A stretch of DNA of 64,000 nucleotides from Acidithiobacillus sp. YTS05 (GTDB lineage Bacteria; Pseudomonadota; Gammaproteobacteria; Acidithiobacillales; Acidithiobacillaceae). The stretch spans positions 2,472,001 through 2,536,000 of the forward strand of contig NZ_CP094359.1 of assembly GCF_024396695.1 (NCBI RefSeq), given 5' to 3'. The notes beneath the pieces were generated by a model. It searched no databases. It was not told the DNA's origin and saw only the letters and a program-made list of their open reading frames with translations. The position numbers and the translations under genes are program-made. This document shows positions 8,342 through 17,853 of this stretch, one piece after another (positions within the stretch are counted from its first letter, which is position 1; each line of letters starts with the position of its first letter).

Positions 8342-9110
8342 GGGCAGGGCTGACGGGCTGCAACAGGGGGGTTACCCCCATGCCGCGAATCTTTGTCAGA
8401 GCCGCCTGTGCATCGGCGGGAGAGGCGTAGCGGCGGGTGAATACCAGGTAGTAGCTGGCACCGTCATTGCCGCGCAGCTTTTGCAGATAGCTGGGGATGC
8501 CGAGCAGTTCCAGACGTTCCCGGATCACTTGTGCGCCAGCCAGATTATTCAGCGCCCCCACCTGTATGCGCACTGGCACTCCGGCAGCTGCGCTGCTGGT
8601 CGGCGCGCTGGGGATGCCCGGCCCACTGCCGAGAATATCCGCGGGAATATCCACCTTCATTTGTGGCAGTATGCGGTAAAAGTTGAAGTGCACGGTACTC
8701 TGCGTGGAAGCGGTCGCACTGCTGACGGGGGCGGCGACGGCGTTGTTCTGCGCAGCCGCTGTGTTGTTCGAAGATTTCGCTGCCGCAATGGTGCTACTCA
8801 CGGAGAATGCCGGCCGTGTCGCAGGGGAGTTGGCAGAGCTCGTCGGGCGCTTGGCAACGCTGGGGAGCAGGCCCAGTTGGCCACTGGCCATGGGCAGGCT
8901 GGCCACCCACCACCAGACCGCACCACTAAGCAGCAGGAAGGCGATCAGCAGCAACCAGATCCAGCCATGACCAGATCGGCGCGGGACGGGGGCGATGTCG
9001 ACATCGTCATCCGTTTCTGCCGCTAGCGGAGCGGGCTGCGCGCGCGGAATGGGAGGGCGATGCTCTTCTGCTGGCGGCTGGCGGCTGCTATGGCCCTTGT
9101 AGTCACGCAT
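8310..9110 (-). CDS. SPOR-domain membrane protein (FtsN-like)
   Basis: A 266-residue bitopic protein: cytoplasmic N-terminus, one membrane helix around residues 48-70 (GWIWLLLIAFLLLSGAVWWW), a long Ala/Ser-rich periplasmic linker and a C-terminal SPOR domain (about 175-255, beginning PVRIQVGALNN). SPOR domains bind denuded septal peptidoglycan, so a division-site role is likely. Position directly after argS is typical of FtsN-like proteins in this group. It ends 32 bp inside the convergent YbjN gene. Whether it is the functional FtsN is inference. Confidence 0.82.
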   Translation of the reverse strand: MRDYKGHSSRQPPAEEHRPPIPRAQPAPLAAETDDDVDIAPVPRRSGHGWIWLLLIAFLLLSGAVWWWVASLPMASGQLGLLPSVAKRPTSSANSPATRPAFSVSSTIAAAKSSNNTAAAQNNAVAAPVSSATASTQSTVHFNFYRILPQMKVDIPADILGSGPGIPSAPTSSAAAGVPVRIQVGALNNLAGAQVIRERLELLGIPSYLQKLRGNDGASYYLVFTRRYASPADAQAALTKIRGMGVTPLLQPVSPALSVPSAPPAP

Positions 9111-9116
9111 TGTCGA

Positions 9117-10859
9117 TTACATCTTCTCCGGCGCCGAAACCCCGAGCAGGGCCAGACCATTTGCGAGGGTCTGTGCGACCGCGTCGGCAAGACTCAGGCG
9201 CGCGAACCGCAGCGCATCCTCTTCCACCAGGACGCGGGTAGCGTTGTAGTAGGTATGAAAACTTGCCGCTAACTCTTTGAGATAGAAAGCGATCTGATGC
9301 GGCTCGCGAGCCCGGGCCGCAGCGGCCACCTGCTCGGGAAAACGCCAGAGCCGATCCGCAAGCTCCAGTTCGCGTGGGTCCGCAAGACAGGCCAGATCGG
9401 GACACTGGGTGGGCAAAGACAGCCCTCGTTCCAGCGCCTGGCGCCGCAAGGAATGTACCCGCGCATGGGCATACTGAATGTAAAAAACCGGATTTTCCTC
9501 GGAGTGCTTGGTCGCCAGCTCCAGATCGAAATCCAGGTGCTGATCGGCGCGCCGCAGTACGTAGAAAAACCGTGCCGCATCATTTCCCACTTCTTCGCGC
9601 AACTGGCGCAGGGTGACGAACTCGCCAGCGCGGGTGGACATCGATACCTTTTCCGTACCGCGATAGAGAATGGCGAACTGTACCAACAATACTTCGAGGG
9701 CGTTCGCATCCGCGCCGAGGGCCTGCAAACTCGCTCGCACACGCGGGATATAGCCGTGGTGGTCGGCACCCCACATATCGATGAGCTGGGAGAAACCGCG
9801 CGTGCCCTTTTCAAAGTGATAGGCAACATCGGAGGCAAAATAAGTATAAGCGCCATTTTCCCGTTGCAGTACCCGGTCCTTGTCATCACCGAAATCGGTA
9901 GAACGAAACCACAGGGCGCCCTCGGCACGGTAGCAGTGTCCACCCTCTTCCAGCCGCGCAATCGCGCGCTCCACCGCGCCCTGCTCCATGAGGGAACGCT
10001 CGGAATACCAATTCTGGTAGACGACACCGAACTCGGCGAGATCGTCGCGAATGTCCGCGAGGATTTCCTGCAGGCCTGCAGCATGCAATCTTCCATAGGC
10101 TGCAGCCCCCAAAACATCCTTCAAATGGGCAATCAGCTGGTCGATGGCCGCGTCGCCATCGGTAATGGCGGACAGATCGGGCATGTTCTTGGACGCAAAT
10201 GCCAAGGCACCGCCCTCCCTCGCCAAAAGATGCGCGGCGATCTCGCGGACATAGTCGCCCCGGTAGGCACTCTGCGGGAAATCCCAGGGCAGGCCATGAC
10301 CTGCAGCCTCGAGGTAACGCAGATAGACACTGGCGGCAAGGATATCCATCTGCCGTCCGGCGTCGTTGACGTAGTACTCGCAAAAGACGTCATAACCGCA
10401 AAAACGCAGGATCTCTGCCAAACTGGCTCCGTAGGCGGCGCCCCGACCGTGCCCGACGTGCAAAGGGCCGGTAGGATTGGCGGAGACGAATTCCAGATGT
10501 AAGCGCTGGCCGCTACCCAGATTCTGTCGCCCGAAATCCCGCCCCTGCTCCAGTACCTCAGCAATTACGGCGTGGAAAGCAGCTGGCCGCAGAAAAAAAT
10601 TGAGGAAGCCCGGGCCCGCAATCTCCACCCGCTCGATCCAGGGCGACTCGGGTAGGGCGCCGAGAATACTAGTGGCGAGATCGCGGGGCTTTTTGCCCAC
10701 GCCCTTGGCAAGGAGCAGCGCGACATTGCTGGCTAGGTGACCATGCTCCGCCTGGCGCGGACGGTCGAAGTCCAATTGGGTAGGGACATCCTGTAGCAAG
10801 CCTTGCTGCTGCAGGGCCTGCAAGGCCAGCAAAAGGGGTTCGGCAACGAAGTTTTTCAC
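9117..10859 (-). CDS. argS: Arginyl-tRNA synthetase
   Basis: Class I aminoacyl-tRNA synthetase charging tRNA-Arg (580 residues). The HIGH motif appears as HVGHGRG after [10 protein letters not shown], followed by the catalytic core and a C-terminal DALR anticodon-binding domain. GTG 10859 is chosen as start, because it follows an AAGG site at about 8 nt and gives the family N-terminus. An upstream in-frame TTG at 10877 is less likely. Six bases separate it from the SPOR gene, so the two are probably cotranscribed. Confidence 0.95.
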   Translation of the reverse strand: MKNFVAEPLLLALQALQQQGLLQDVPTQLDFDRPRQAEHGHLASNVALLLAKGVGKKPRDLATSILGALPESPWIERVEIAGPGFLNFFLRPAAFHAVIAEVLEQGRDFGRQNLGSGQRLHLEFVSANPTGPLHVGHGRGAAYGASLAEILRFCGYDVFCEYYVNDAGRQMDILAASVYLRYLEAAGHGLPWDFPQSAYRGDYVREIAAHLLAREGGALAFASKNMPDLSAITDGDAAIDQLIAHLKDVLGAAAYGRLHAAGLQEILADIRDDLAEFGVVYQNWYSERSLMEQGAVERAIARLEEGGHCYRAEGALWFRSTDFGDDKDRVLQRENGAYTYFASDVAYHFEKGTRGFSQLIDMWGADHHGYIPRVRASLQALGADANALEVLLVQFAILYRGTEKVSMSTRAGEFVTLRQLREEVGNDAARFFYVLRRADQHLDFDLELATKHSEENPVFYIQYAHARVHSLRRQALERGLSLPTQCPDLACLADPRELELADRLWRFPEQVAAAARAREPHQIAFYLKELAASFHTYYNATRVLVEEDALRFARLSLADAVAQTLANGLALLGVSAPEKM

Positions 10860-10962
10860 AAAACAAACCTTGAGCAAAAGGAATTTTTGCTGCAGTGTAC
10901 TCCAAGCTGCCCCTTTCGTCAGGGGCTACGGGCTATTTGGGGAATGCTGTGAGAACGTACCT

Positions 10963-11868
10963 GTGAAACAACTGGAAGGCATCTGGACCTGGTTCCTCTC
11001 GCCAATCCATTTCCCGGGCGGCATTGCCATCGAACCGGTGCGGATTGTTGAACTCATCATCGTTCTGATCTTCCTGTGGTGGGGTGCGCGTTGGTTGCGC
11101 AAAGCGACCCGTATTCTGCTCAGTCGGCGTCTCGATCCCTCTTTGGCCTATGCCATCTCCCGCATCGGCTACTACTTCGTTCTCGCCTTCGGCGTCCTGA
11201 TTGCCCTGCAGAGCATGGGTGTCAACCTGAGCAGCCTATCGATCCTGGGCGGCGTGGTCGGCGTCGGGCTGGGTTTCGGTCTGCAAAATATCTTCAGCAA
11301 TTTCGCCTCCGGCCTCATTATCCTCATCGAGCAGAGCATCAAGGTCGGCGATTACATCCAGCTCAAGGAAAATGGCCTACACGGCGCGGTGGTCCATCTG
11401 GGGGTGCGCTACACCCAGGTGCGTACCAATGACAACGTCGATATTCTGGTACCCAATTCCCAGTTCATCAACGGCGAGGTCATCAATTGGAGCCTCAGCG
11501 ACAATACCATGCGCCTGCACATCCCCTTCCGCGTCCCCTATGGCACCAACCGCGAGGCGCTGCGCGAACTGGTCATTGCTGCCGCGCACCAGTCGGAGCA
11601 TACCCTGGATGTGGACGGTAAAAAGCCGAATCTATGGATCAGCGCCTTTGGTGAGGCAGGCTATGATTGCGAGATGATCGTTTGGGTCGCGCGCAATGCC
11701 CTGATGCGCCCCGGCGGCACCCGCGCCGAATACCATTGGTTACTGGCCGAGGCACTGGAGAAGGCAGGCATCGAGATTCCACGTCCGCGTCAGGAGATCA
11801 GCTTTGCTCGATCTGATACTGCCAAGGTCTACGCCGAAGAGCTTTCCCGCTCCACTTCTTCGACATAG
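10963..11868 (+). CDS. Small-conductance mechanosensitive channel (MscS family)
   Basis: Short MscS-type channel of about 301 residues that releases solutes on hypo-osmotic shock. It has membrane helices at the N-terminus and the pore-lining TM3 with the glycine/alanine pattern GGVVGVGLGFGLQNIFSNFASG. The beta domain (SIKVGDYIQL, then VDILVPNSQFINGEVINWS) and a C-terminal alpha/beta domain follow. The start is taken as GTG 10963, since residues encoded further upstream are not family-like. The gene overlaps the convergent MFS gene by 40 bp. Confidence 0.88.
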   Translation: MKQLEGIWTWFLSPIHFPGGIAIEPVRIVELIIVLIFLWWGARWLRKATRILLSRRLDPSLAYAISRIGYYFVLAFGVLIALQSMGVNLSSLSILGGVVGVGLGFGLQNIFSNFASGLIILIEQSIKVGDYIQLKENGLHGAVVHLGVRYTQVRTNDNVDILVPNSQFINGEVINWSLSDNTMRLHIPFRVPYGTNREALRELVIAAAHQSEHTLDVDGKKPNLWISAFGEAGYDCEMIVWVARNALMRPGGTRAEYHWLLAEALEKAGIEIPRPRQEISFARSDTAKVYAEELSRSTSST

Positions 11869-13334
11869 CTGTTTGCGGCGGTAGCTGCCAGCCGCCGTGG
11901 GGAGATGAGGAAGAGGTAGGCCACTGCCGCAGCGGCCAGGGCGATCCACATCGACAGGCGCAGCAGATTGTCGAGACTCAAGGTGGCAGTCAGGCTCTGT
12001 AAATGCTGAACGAGCACTGGCAAGGGCAGGCCCGGCAAGGGCTGCACGTCGGCGCGCATATTGGACTGTGCCAGGGCCGTGCCACGGGTCCAAAAGACCT
12101 CCAGCAGGGTCACGCCGATATTGGCACTGAAGACGCGAATGAAGTTGCTAGTGGTGCTGGCGGCGGGAATTTCTTCTTTTTCCACTCCAGAGAGAATGAG
12201 GAGAGTGAGGGGCACGAAAAGCGCGCCAACGCCCAGGCCGAGCAGAAAGACGGGCCAGAAGAGATCACCCAGACTCATCATCGGACTGAGATAGGCGGTG
12301 CCGTAGGCAAGGGCAAAAAGCAGAAAACAGGCGCTGGCCAGACGCCGCAGCCCCAACAGCCCATGCAAGCGATCCATCAGGATCGAGAGGGGTACCGCGG
12401 CGAGACCGATGGGAATGAGGATACTACTGCCCCACCAGCCATTGAAGCCGAGGTTTTCCTCCGCCCAGAGCGGCAGCAAGGATGCCCAGCCCATGAACAG
12501 TGCCCAACCGAGGCAGAGCAAAAGCAGGCCAAGCCAATAATTACGCTGGCGCAGATAGTGAAAACGCAGGAGGGGATGGCGAGCAGTCGCTTCGCGCCAG
12601 GCGAAGAGAGAAAGGAAGGCAATAGCCATCAGACTGGTGCGCAAGATGAAACGCGAATGCCACCAGCCGTATTGCTCGCCATTGTCGAGAACGATCTGCA
12701 AGGCCATCAGACCGGCATAGAGAAGGAGAAAGCCGGGAAGATCGAAGCCTGGCGGTCGTGGTCCGCGCTCTTCGCGAATCTGTCCACTGCCGATCCAGGC
12801 GGCGAGGAGCCAAAAGGGGACCGACAGAGCAAAGATCCAACGATAACCCGAGGTGACCGCGAAATAACCGCCAAGGGCCGGCCCGATAAAAAAGGGCACC
12901 AGCATGGCGTTACTCCACAACACCATAACCAGCCCGTGCTGCGTTGCCGGGCTGGCCCGCAGAAACAAGCTTTGGCTGAGGGGCACCAGCAAACCCGCCG
13001 CCATCCCTTCCATCGCGCGGCTGAGGAGCAAAATCCAGAGGTTGCCGGTACTGGCGCTGATCACGCTGCCCAGGGTGGCCAGAGAACAAGCGCCCAGAAA
13101 TACCTGCCGCGCGCCAAAACGGGCATGGGTCCACGGCATCAGGGTAATGCCCACCGACCAGTTGACAATGAAATACGTCAGCGCCCACAGCGCGTGGTCG
13201 CTGCTGGTAGCAACACCGCCGGCAATATAGGGAAAGATGCCTTGCACCGCAGCGCCGTCGAAAGACCCCATTGCAAGCCCCAGGCCCACACCGAGAAACA
13301 ACATCCACGGCATTGTCTCGCTGCGCTGCGTCAT
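11829..13334 (-). CDS. DHA2-type MFS drug efflux transporter
   Basis: A 501-residue protein with about fourteen hydrophobic helices, the layout of EmrB/QacA-type proton-driven exporters. The loop after TM2 reads HARFGARQVFLGAC, the MFS motif A position, and the TM5 region holds GPALGGYFAVTSGYRWIF, motif C. The start ATG 13334 has a GGAGAG site; the longer frame to 13361 lacks one. No membrane-fusion partner is adjacent. It diverges from a LysR regulator across a 90 bp gap, which suggests the regulator controls it. Confidence 0.85.
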   Translation of the reverse strand: MTQRSETMPWMLFLGVGLGLAMGSFDGAAVQGIFPYIAGGVATSSDHALWALTYFIVNWSVGITLMPWTHARFGARQVFLGACSLATLGSVISASTGNLWILLLSRAMEGMAAGLLVPLSQSLFLRASPATQHGLVMVLWSNAMLVPFFIGPALGGYFAVTSGYRWIFALSVPFWLLAAWIGSGQIREERGPRPPGFDLPGFLLLYAGLMALQIVLDNGEQYGWWHSRFILRTSLMAIAFLSLFAWREATARHPLLRFHYLRQRNYWLGLLLLCLGWALFMGWASLLPLWAEENLGFNGWWGSSILIPIGLAAVPLSILMDRLHGLLGLRRLASACFLLFALAYGTAYLSPMMSLGDLFWPVFLLGLGVGALFVPLTLLILSGVEKEEIPAASTTSNFIRVFSANIGVTLLEVFWTRGTALAQSNMRADVQPLPGLPLPVLVQHLQSLTATLSLDNLLRLSMWIALAAAAVAYLFLISPRRLAATAANSYVEEVERESSSA

Positions 13335-13380
13335 CGCTCTCCCCAAAACTGGTCTAGGCAACGGTAGCGCTGCGTCTTAT

Positions 13381-13391
13381 ATTGGTCCAAT
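13381..13391. promoter_or_regulatory. Palindromic operator candidate between MFS pump and LysR regulator
   Basis: ATTGGTCCAAT is a perfect 11 bp interrupted palindrome placed midway in the 90 bp divergent intergenic region (13335-13424). LysR regulators typically bind such T-N11-A-like dyads between themselves and a divergent target. Confidence 0.4.
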
Positions 13392-13424
13392 GGAATTGTT
13401 TTGCGTTATTGATCGGGATTTTCA

Positions 13425-14366
13425 ATGAAAATATCCCCAGAAGATCTGCTGAGTTTTCTCGAGGTAGCAGAACAAGGCGGTGTTGCGCAAGCCAGCGAGC
13501 GACTACATCGCAGTCAACCGACCATCTCCGGCCGCCTGCAACGGCTCCAGCACATTGTCGGTGAGCCCCTGTATCTGCGTGAGGGACGGGGCATTCGCCT
13601 CAGCCCCGCGGGTGAGGCGCTGGTTCCCCTCCTGCGCAGTCTGCGCGGCGACCTGCAGCGTATCGAGGACTGGGTCAGCCGCCGCCAACAACAGCAGGAA
13701 GGCCAGCTCCGCATTGCTGCCAGCAGTACCGTCGCCAACTATTTTTTGATGGAACACCTGGCGCGCTTTCGCAGTCTCTACCCCGGTGTCGAGCTCCGTC
13801 TGCAGACCGGATCCCTGGCCTGGGAAGACTGGAACTGGAAGGATTGGGATCTGCTCTTTACCGAAGAGGCCATAGCACCAGAGCAGCTACCCGAAGACTT
13901 CTGCCAGAGTCCCTGGCGCGAGGACGAACTGGTGGCGATCCTACCCTTGCAACACCCTTGGGTGCTGGCGGGAAAACAAAGTGCCACCTGGACCGAGATC
14001 TTGCAGGAACCCATTGTCTGGCGCGAGCCACATTCCGGCATTCGCCGGCGCGTTGCGGCGGCGTTGCGCGCCGCTGGGCTCAAACCCACGTACACGGTCG
14101 AGGTCACGGGGGTGGAGGCGCTGCGCGAGGCCGTAGCCGCCGGTCTCGGCATTGGTTTTGCCTCGGTCGAGGCCCTGGATAAGGTACGTTGGCCCTTGGC
14201 CTCCCTGCGTCTGGAACCTCCGCGCGGGTTATTCTGGACCTTGTATCTGGTACATCCGCAGCTGGTCTTTGCCTCGCATGCCCTGCGCGCCTTTCTCCAG
14301 CTGCTTGCGCCGGCGGGCGTCGCTCACTGCGACGCTTCGTCGACGAGGAGCAGGCAGGCGCCGTAG
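13425..14366 (+). CDS. LysR-family transcriptional regulator
   Basis: A 313-residue regulator with an N-terminal winged helix-turn-helix (about residues 5-62, including QASERLHRSQPTISGRLQRL) and a periplasmic-binding-like effector domain. The N-terminus MKISPEDLLSFLEVAEQG and the EPLYLREGRGIRLS wing resemble NhaR-like members, but the effector cannot be assigned. It is divergent from the MFS pump and probably regulates that gene and itself. The 3' end overlaps prmB by 43 bp. Confidence 0.88.
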   Translation: MKISPEDLLSFLEVAEQGGVAQASERLHRSQPTISGRLQRLQHIVGEPLYLREGRGIRLSPAGEALVPLLRSLRGDLQRIEDWVSRRQQQQEGQLRIAASSTVANYFLMEHLARFRSLYPGVELRLQTGSLAWEDWNWKDWDLLFTEEAIAPEQLPEDFCQSPWREDELVAILPLQHPWVLAGKQSATWTEILQEPIVWREPHSGIRRRVAAALRAAGLKPTYTVEVTGVEALREAVAAGLGIGFASVEALDKVRWPLASLRLEPPRGLFWTLYLVHPQLVFASHALRAFLQLLAPAGVAHCDASSTRSRQAP

Positions 14367-15229
14367 CCGCCCGCCGGATGTTCCAGCCAAATCAGGGGAA
14401 GATCCGGATATTGGCTCAGCAAAGCCTCCTCCGCATCGCCGGTCTCCAGGGCCAGAATCCCGCCGGGGCGCAGATGGGCTGGCGCTTCTCGCAGTATGGG
14501 CAACAGGCAATCCAGACCGTCGTCGCCAGCGGCCAGGGCCAGCCGGGGCTCATGGCGATATTCCGGCGGCAGTTCTGCCATGGCCGCGGCATCGACATAG
14601 GGTGGATTGCTGACGATCAGGTCGTAGCGCCGCTCCGCCAGCGCGCTAAAAAGATCGGACTGCTGCAGCTGTACCCGCGCGGACAGACCATGCAACGCGA
14701 CATTGTGCCTGGCCACCTCCAGGGCAGCGGGGGAAATATCGACGGCATCGACTTGTGCCTCGGGAAAGCGCTGCGCCAGGGCAACGGCCATGCAGCCGGA
14801 GCCGGTGCCGATCTCCAGAATCCGCCCTACCCGCTCCGCCTGCAGCCAGGGAGCAAAGCCTTCCTCGATAAACGGTTCGAGCAGGCTGCGCGGGATCAGG
14901 ACCCGTTCATCGACAAAAAAGCGCAGACCGGCAAACCAGGCCTCCTGCAGGATGTACGCCGTGGGCCGGCGCAGGATCTCCCGCTGATAGAGGGCATCGA
15001 GTACCGCGTCGCGCTCGCTGGCGGTGAGCCTGGCTGCCCGCATCTCCGGGAGCTCCTCCGGCTCCAGGGCCAGGCGCCGGGCGACCAGGGCAGCGGCCTC
15101 GGCCTGCGGGGTCTGGTACCCCTGACTGCAATCGATGCCCGCCCGCGAGAAGCGGCTCTGCCCATAGCGCCAGAAATCCTCGATACTCTCCAACCCTGCT
15201 GCGAGTTCCCGATATTGCTGCCAACGCAT
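14324..15229 (-). CDS. prmB: Ribosomal protein L3 glutamine methyltransferase
   Basis: PrmB methylates the side chain of a conserved glutamine in ribosomal protein L3. The 301-residue protein shows the AdoMet motif EIGTGSGCMAVAL, the catalytic SNPPYVD and the PrmB-type N-terminal helical domain. PrmC (release factor methyltransferase) shares NPPY, but the N-terminal domain (DFWRYGQSRFSRAGIDCSQG) points to PrmB. It is followed on the minus strand by no close gene; xthA-type and rlmJ lie upstream in the same direction, with 9 bp between this gene and exoA. Confidence 0.88.
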   Translation of the reverse strand: MRWQQYRELAAGLESIEDFWRYGQSRFSRAGIDCSQGYQTPQAEAAALVARRLALEPEELPEMRAARLTASERDAVLDALYQREILRRPTAYILQEAWFAGLRFFVDERVLIPRSLLEPFIEEGFAPWLQAERVGRILEIGTGSGCMAVALAQRFPEAQVDAVDISPAALEVARHNVALHGLSARVQLQQSDLFSALAERRYDLIVSNPPYVDAAAMAELPPEYRHEPRLALAAGDDGLDCLLPILREAPAHLRPGGILALETGDAEEALLSQYPDLPLIWLEHPAGGYGACLLLVDEASQ

Positions 15230-15238
15230 GGCGTTCTC

Positions 15239-16000
15239 CTAGTCGATTTCCAGCCAGACCGGGCAGTGGTCCGAACCCAGGACCTCCGCAGCGATTCCAG
15301 CGCCGCGCATGCGCGGCAACAGGCTGCGATGTACCCAAAAGTAGTCCAGGCGCCAGCCGACATTCCGCTCCCGCGCCGCGGTACGCTGACTCCACCAGGA
15401 GTAGCACTGCGTTTCCGGATGCAGGTAGCGAAAACTGTCCACCCACCCGGCGGCCTCCCAGCGATCGAGCCAGGCCCGCTCCTGCGGCAAGAAACCGGAA
15501 ATTTTGGCATTCTCGGCGGGCCGGGCGAGATCGATGGGGTTATGGGCAGTGTTCACATCACCGCAAAATACCACCGGACGCCCAGCTGCCACCCGTGCCT
15601 CTATCTGGGCGAGGAAGTCGGCGTAAAAATCGAGCTTGTAGGCCAACCGTTCGGCGTCTTTTTTGCCATTGGGGAAATATATGTTGTAGAGATCGAAGTC
15701 GCCGCAGTCATGGACCAAAACGCGCCCTTCCCGGTCATAGCGGGGATTCCCCAAGCCGCGCTGCAGCAAGGGGAAGTCGGCGCGGGCGAAGGTGGCAACA
15801 CCGCTGTAGCCGGCACGCTCGGCGACAGCCCAGTCACCCCGATACCCCGGCAACTCACGCTCGTTTTCCGTGAGTCGTTCTGGATCTGCCTTGGTCTCCT
15901 GCACACAGAGAAGATCGGGTTGGCTTTCCGCGACCCAGTCCCGCAAGCCTTTACGCAAGGCCGCCCGCCAGCCGTTGACGTTCCAGCTATACAGGCGCAT
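15239..16000 (-). CDS. Exodeoxyribonuclease III / AP endonuclease, ExoA type
   Basis: Base-excision-repair nuclease of 253 residues in the exonuclease-endonuclease-phosphatase fold. Motifs run in order: LYSWNVNGWRAAL, CVQETKADPE, NIYFPNGKKDAERL, CGDVNTAHNPIDLARP and the C-terminal GSDHCPVWLEI. The pattern (WWSQRTAARERNVGWRLDYF) is that of the ExoA/APE1-like branch. A second, XthA-like paralogue lies at 17854-18627. The start ATG directly abuts the stop of the DUF2322-like gene, so both are in one transcript with rlmJ. Confidence 0.9.
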   Translation of the reverse strand: MRLYSWNVNGWRAALRKGLRDWVAESQPDLLCVQETKADPERLTENERELPGYRGDWAVAERAGYSGVATFARADFPLLQRGLGNPRYDREGRVLVHDCGDFDLYNIYFPNGKKDAERLAYKLDFYADFLAQIEARVAAGRPVVFCGDVNTAHNPIDLARPAENAKISGFLPQERAWLDRWEAAGWVDSFRYLHPETQCYSWWSQRTAARERNVGWRLDYFWVHRSLLPRMRGAGIAAEVLGSDHCPVWLEID

Positions 16001-16276
16001 TCAGCGCTGTACCCGCACGGCGAGAAATTCTCCGCGCTCCAGCACGCCCTGTAGCAACGCCCGGGCGTCTGTGGCCTCTGCCACCGCCGGCAATTCTGCC
16101 AACGTTTCGCGTGCGCCGCTGGGACTGATGACACCATGACGGAGGGCGAGCTGATAGAGCACCTGGATGGACAAGCGGTTACCGGGCCGCTGCGGCAGAG
16201 ACAATTGTAACTCTGCCTTGGGTCCGCCATAAAAATGCAGGGTGTGGATCTGATCGACTGGGGGCAACGGATTCAT
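16001..16276 (-). CDS. DUF2322-like small protein
   Basis: A 91-residue protein of unknown function. The N-terminal LPPVDQIHTLHFYGG and central VLYQLALRHGVISPSGARETLAE resemble the DUF2322 family, which has no known activity. It overlaps rlmJ by 4 bp and abuts the exonuclease gene, so the three form a tight leftward operon. No signal peptide or membrane segment is visible. Confidence 0.6.
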   Translation of the reverse strand: MNPLPPVDQIHTLHFYGGPKAELQLSLPQRPGNRLSIQVLYQLALRHGVISPSGARETLAELPAVAEATDARALLQGVLERGEFLAVRVQR

Positions 16277-17139
16277 GTCCTTTTCTTTCCTGTGCTTTCA
16301 CCTGGGGCGTGCAGACGACGGGCGACCTGCGGCAAGCCACGCAGCTGTACCGACCACTCCCCCTGCAGGGCAAGCAAGGGCCCCATACGACTCAAGGCCG
16401 CAGCCAGGGGCTCAACGAAACCCCACACCGGCCGCAGGATCAGGAGCCCGGAACCGCGCAGGCGCTCCTGCCCGGCGTCCGCTTCCCAGAGCAGCTCTAC
16501 GCTCTGTAGTGCCGTCTGTGCCTGCAACTGCAACAGCAAACGCGAAATCTTACCGCGGATCTTGATAGGGTACCACACCAGAAAACTCGCCAGCGGCCAG
16601 TGCTGCAGCGCCGCAATCAAGGCTTCCGCCAATAACTCCCATTCCTTTGCCGCCTCGAAGGCGGGATCGACGAGGACCAGACCCCGCCCCGCCGCCGGCG
16701 GCGCCGGCCGACGCAGGAACTGATAGGCGTCCTCCTGGAGAATGCTCGTCTGTCCCCGACCGACCAGCGCCTCGCGCAGCTCCTGCGCGATTTCCGGCAC
16801 CTTTTCGAGCAGGAAGAGAGGGTCCTGGGGACGCAGCAGGCGGGCGGCGAGGAGCGGCGAGCCGAGATAGTGCTGCAACTCCTTGCCGGGATTGTCTGGC
16901 AGCAGGAGATCGAGCCAGGGACGCAACTCCGCCAGCTCCCGCCGCTGCGGCCAAAGCCGGTGGATGCCGTCCTTGGCCTCGCCCTCCGCAGACACGGCAT
17001 AGCGACCAGCACCAGCATGGGTATCGACAAAATACAGGGGCCGATCTTTCCGCAGCAGCTGCGTCAAGGCCAGCACCAGGGCCAGATGCTTCATACAATC
17101 GGCAGCATTGCCCGCATGAAATTGATGTCTATAGTTCAT
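16273..17139 (-). CDS. rlmJ: 23S rRNA (adenine-2030-N6)-methyltransferase
   Basis: RlmJ methylates A2030 in 23S rRNA. The protein starts with the hallmark MNYRHQFHAGNAADCMKH, then the AdoMet region YFVDTHAGAGRY and catalytic-type LVLVDPAFEAAKEW. ATG 17139 is the clear start (288 residues); the 16 codons upstream in the open frame are not family-like. First gene of the operon with the DUF2322-like gene and the ExoA-type nuclease. Confidence 0.92.
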   Translation of the reverse strand: MNYRHQFHAGNAADCMKHLALVLALTQLLRKDRPLYFVDTHAGAGRYAVSAEGEAKDGIHRLWPQRRELAELRPWLDLLLPDNPGKELQHYLGSPLLAARLLRPQDPLFLLEKVPEIAQELREALVGRGQTSILQEDAYQFLRRPAPPAAGRGLVLVDPAFEAAKEWELLAEALIAALQHWPLASFLVWYPIKIRGKISRLLLQLQAQTALQSVELLWEADAGQERLRGSGLLILRPVWGFVEPLAAALSRMGPLLALQGEWSVQLRGLPQVARRLHAPGESTGKKRT

Positions 17140-17249
17140 ACTGACGGATGGTGCGACATTCCTGTACGCGTGGGAAGGGCCGCGCACTTGGCTTGCTGGC
17201 GGGCATTGGTCATCATAGGGTCAAGCCCATTGCGCAAAGGAACCCTGCC

Positions 17250-17843
17250 ATGCGACTCCTCAGCACGCCCACCAGCCCCTACGCCCGCAAGGTCCACATC
17301 GCCCTGCGGGAAAAGAATCTCCCATGCGAGATCGAAATTGTCGATCTGCGCGATCCGGAACATGCCGGCAAGGAACAAAATCCGCTGGGCAAGATCCCCA
17401 TCCTGCTCTGCAACGACGGCGAGGCGATCTATGATTCCGCGGTCATTCTGCAGTACTTGGAGCTATTGCATCCGCAACCGCCCCTGCTCCCCAGCGATCC
17501 CATGGAGAAGATCCGCTGCCTGCGCCTGGAGGCCCTGGCCGACGGTATCATGGACGCGACCATTGCCTGGGTGCAGGAGCATCGTCGCAGCAAGGATTGT
17601 CAGGATCCGGGTCTACTGAAGAAGCAGCGCGGCAAGGTACAGGATGGTCTCGCCTTTCTGCAGACGCAAAGCCGGGATTGGAGCCCGGACAGCCCTCTCG
17701 ATCTGGGCCGAATCGCGGCGATTGCTGCCATTGGCTACGTCGATCTGCGCGCCCCCGAGCTGCTCGTCCCCTATGCCGACCTGCACCGCTGGTATCAATC
17801 CCTGCGCGACCGCCCCAGTGTCGCCGAAACCACCCCACAATGA
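17250..17843 (+). CDS. Glutathione S-transferase family protein
   Basis: A 197-residue protein with an N-terminal thioredoxin-like domain (RLLSTPTSPYARKVHIAL, and GKIPILLCNDGEAIYDSAVI around the cis-proline and SNAIL-like turn) and an all-helical C-terminal domain. The Ser-Pro-Tyr motif places it near YibF/SspA-like GSTs. Substrate is unknown. ATG 17250 has an AAGGAA site. First of a rightward series that continues with xthA, hemH and slyD. Confidence 0.88.
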   Translation: MRLLSTPTSPYARKVHIALREKNLPCEIEIVDLRDPEHAGKEQNPLGKIPILLCNDGEAIYDSAVILQYLELLHPQPPLLPSDPMEKIRCLRLEALADGIMDATIAWVQEHRRSKDCQDPGLLKKQRGKVQDGLAFLQTQSRDWSPDSPLDLGRIAAIAAIGYVDLRAPELLVPYADLHRWYQSLRDRPSVAETTPQ

Positions 17844-17853
17844 GCCTGTCCGC

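Noticed and set aside
14189..16054. A 621-residue + strand open frame
   Set aside because: It runs antisense to prmB and the ExoA-type nuclease, both of which have clear motifs; a by-product of high GC.
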